In this document: positions 47,198 to 47,296 of the stretch, piece by piece | Numbering within the stretch: position 1 is the stretch's first letter | How the letters are laid out: each line of letters begins with the position of its first letter | Assembly: GCF_000716545.1 (NCBI RefSeq) | Contig: NZ_JNWZ01000052.1 | Span: 1-47,296, forward strand | DNA: 47,296 nt | Reading direction: 5' to 3' | DNA from: Kitasatospora phosalacinea | GTDB lineage: Bacteria; Actinomycetota; Actinomycetes; Streptomycetales; Streptomycetaceae | Made by a program: the position numbers and the translations under genes | The notes under the pieces: generated by a model | Told to the model about the DNA's origin: nothing | The model's input: the letters and a program-made list of their open reading frames with translations, nothing else | Database searches by the model: none

Positions 47198-47296
47198 GGT
47201 TCTCCGTAAGGTGTTGGTCGGCCCGGGAGGGCCGGATGTGGCTAACGGTTCTCTGCCTTCAGTGGCTTGCGAGGAGTGGCCGTCCGGCTCTTCGGG

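Overview
This 47.3 kb window is very GC-rich, with strong third-position G/C bias and frequent GTG starts. It carries streptomycete hallmark families (streptophobe membrane protein, DUF6777, DUF3040, DUF1876, an Rpf/LysM protein under a c-di-AMP riboswitch, and chitinases with DasR-type palindromes). It is almost certainly chromosomal DNA of a Streptomycetaceae member (Streptomyces or Kitasatospora). No rRNA, tRNA, insertion sequence, prophage or CRISPR array was recognised. The window starts inside one gene and ends just upstream of an LPMO gene.

Layout. 1-6.3 kb: small metabolic and accessory genes: DUF3040 membrane protein, small secreted protein, GNAT acetyltransferase, alpha/beta hydrolase, a Nei-type DNA glycosylase whose catalytic proline fixes the start, a uridine-kinase-like protein with a ruined P-loop, an HD hydrolase, and a small protein plus DUF1876 pair. 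6.5-16.8 kb: a phospho-signalling block. It contains a membrane Ser/Thr kinase and a membrane partner with a similar outer domain, a small hypothetical protein, an ABC exporter with two N-terminal FHA domains, an SH3-like protein, a second soluble Ser/Thr kinase, a streptophobe membrane protein and a DUF6777 protein. 16.9-20.5 kb: DHFR/RibD-like reductase, serine beta-lactamase-fold hydrolase, DUF2087 protein and a double GNAT protein. 20.8-24.3 kb: a tight operon of glutamine-synthetase-like ligase, aldehyde dehydrogenase and SDR oxidoreductase, matching amine (ethanolamine or polyamine) catabolism by gamma-glutamylation.

24.4-31.7 kb: a secreted protein made of thirteen 7-residue GG[DSN]AxAx repeats, a 1032-residue PAS-PAS-GAF-GAF-SpoIIE-HATPase regulator, an RluA-type pseudouridine synthase, an AurF-type diiron oxygenase behind a strong promoter, and a CapA-like lipoprotein. 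31.7-40 kb: Rpf-like muralytic enzyme with LysM under a c-di-AMP riboswitch, two MFS transporters, PpnP, a probable tyrosine-phosphatase remnant, serine hydroxymethyltransferase under a ZTP riboswitch, a DinB-family protein, and an orphan ATP synthase b-subunit homologue that looks leaderless. 40-47.2 kb: a chitin-degrading group (two GH18 chitinases with different binding modules and a membrane-anchored AA10 LPMO) surrounding a TetR regulator divergent from a 14-TM MFS exporter. The two chitinase promoters each carry a DasR-like palindrome over or beside the -10, and the exporter promoter carries repeated GAAC-N3-GTTC sites.

Most gene pairs are separated by long GC-rich hairpins acting as terminators (stems of 11-22 bp). 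Several genes start 6-7 nt after a -10 hexamer and are probably leaderless.
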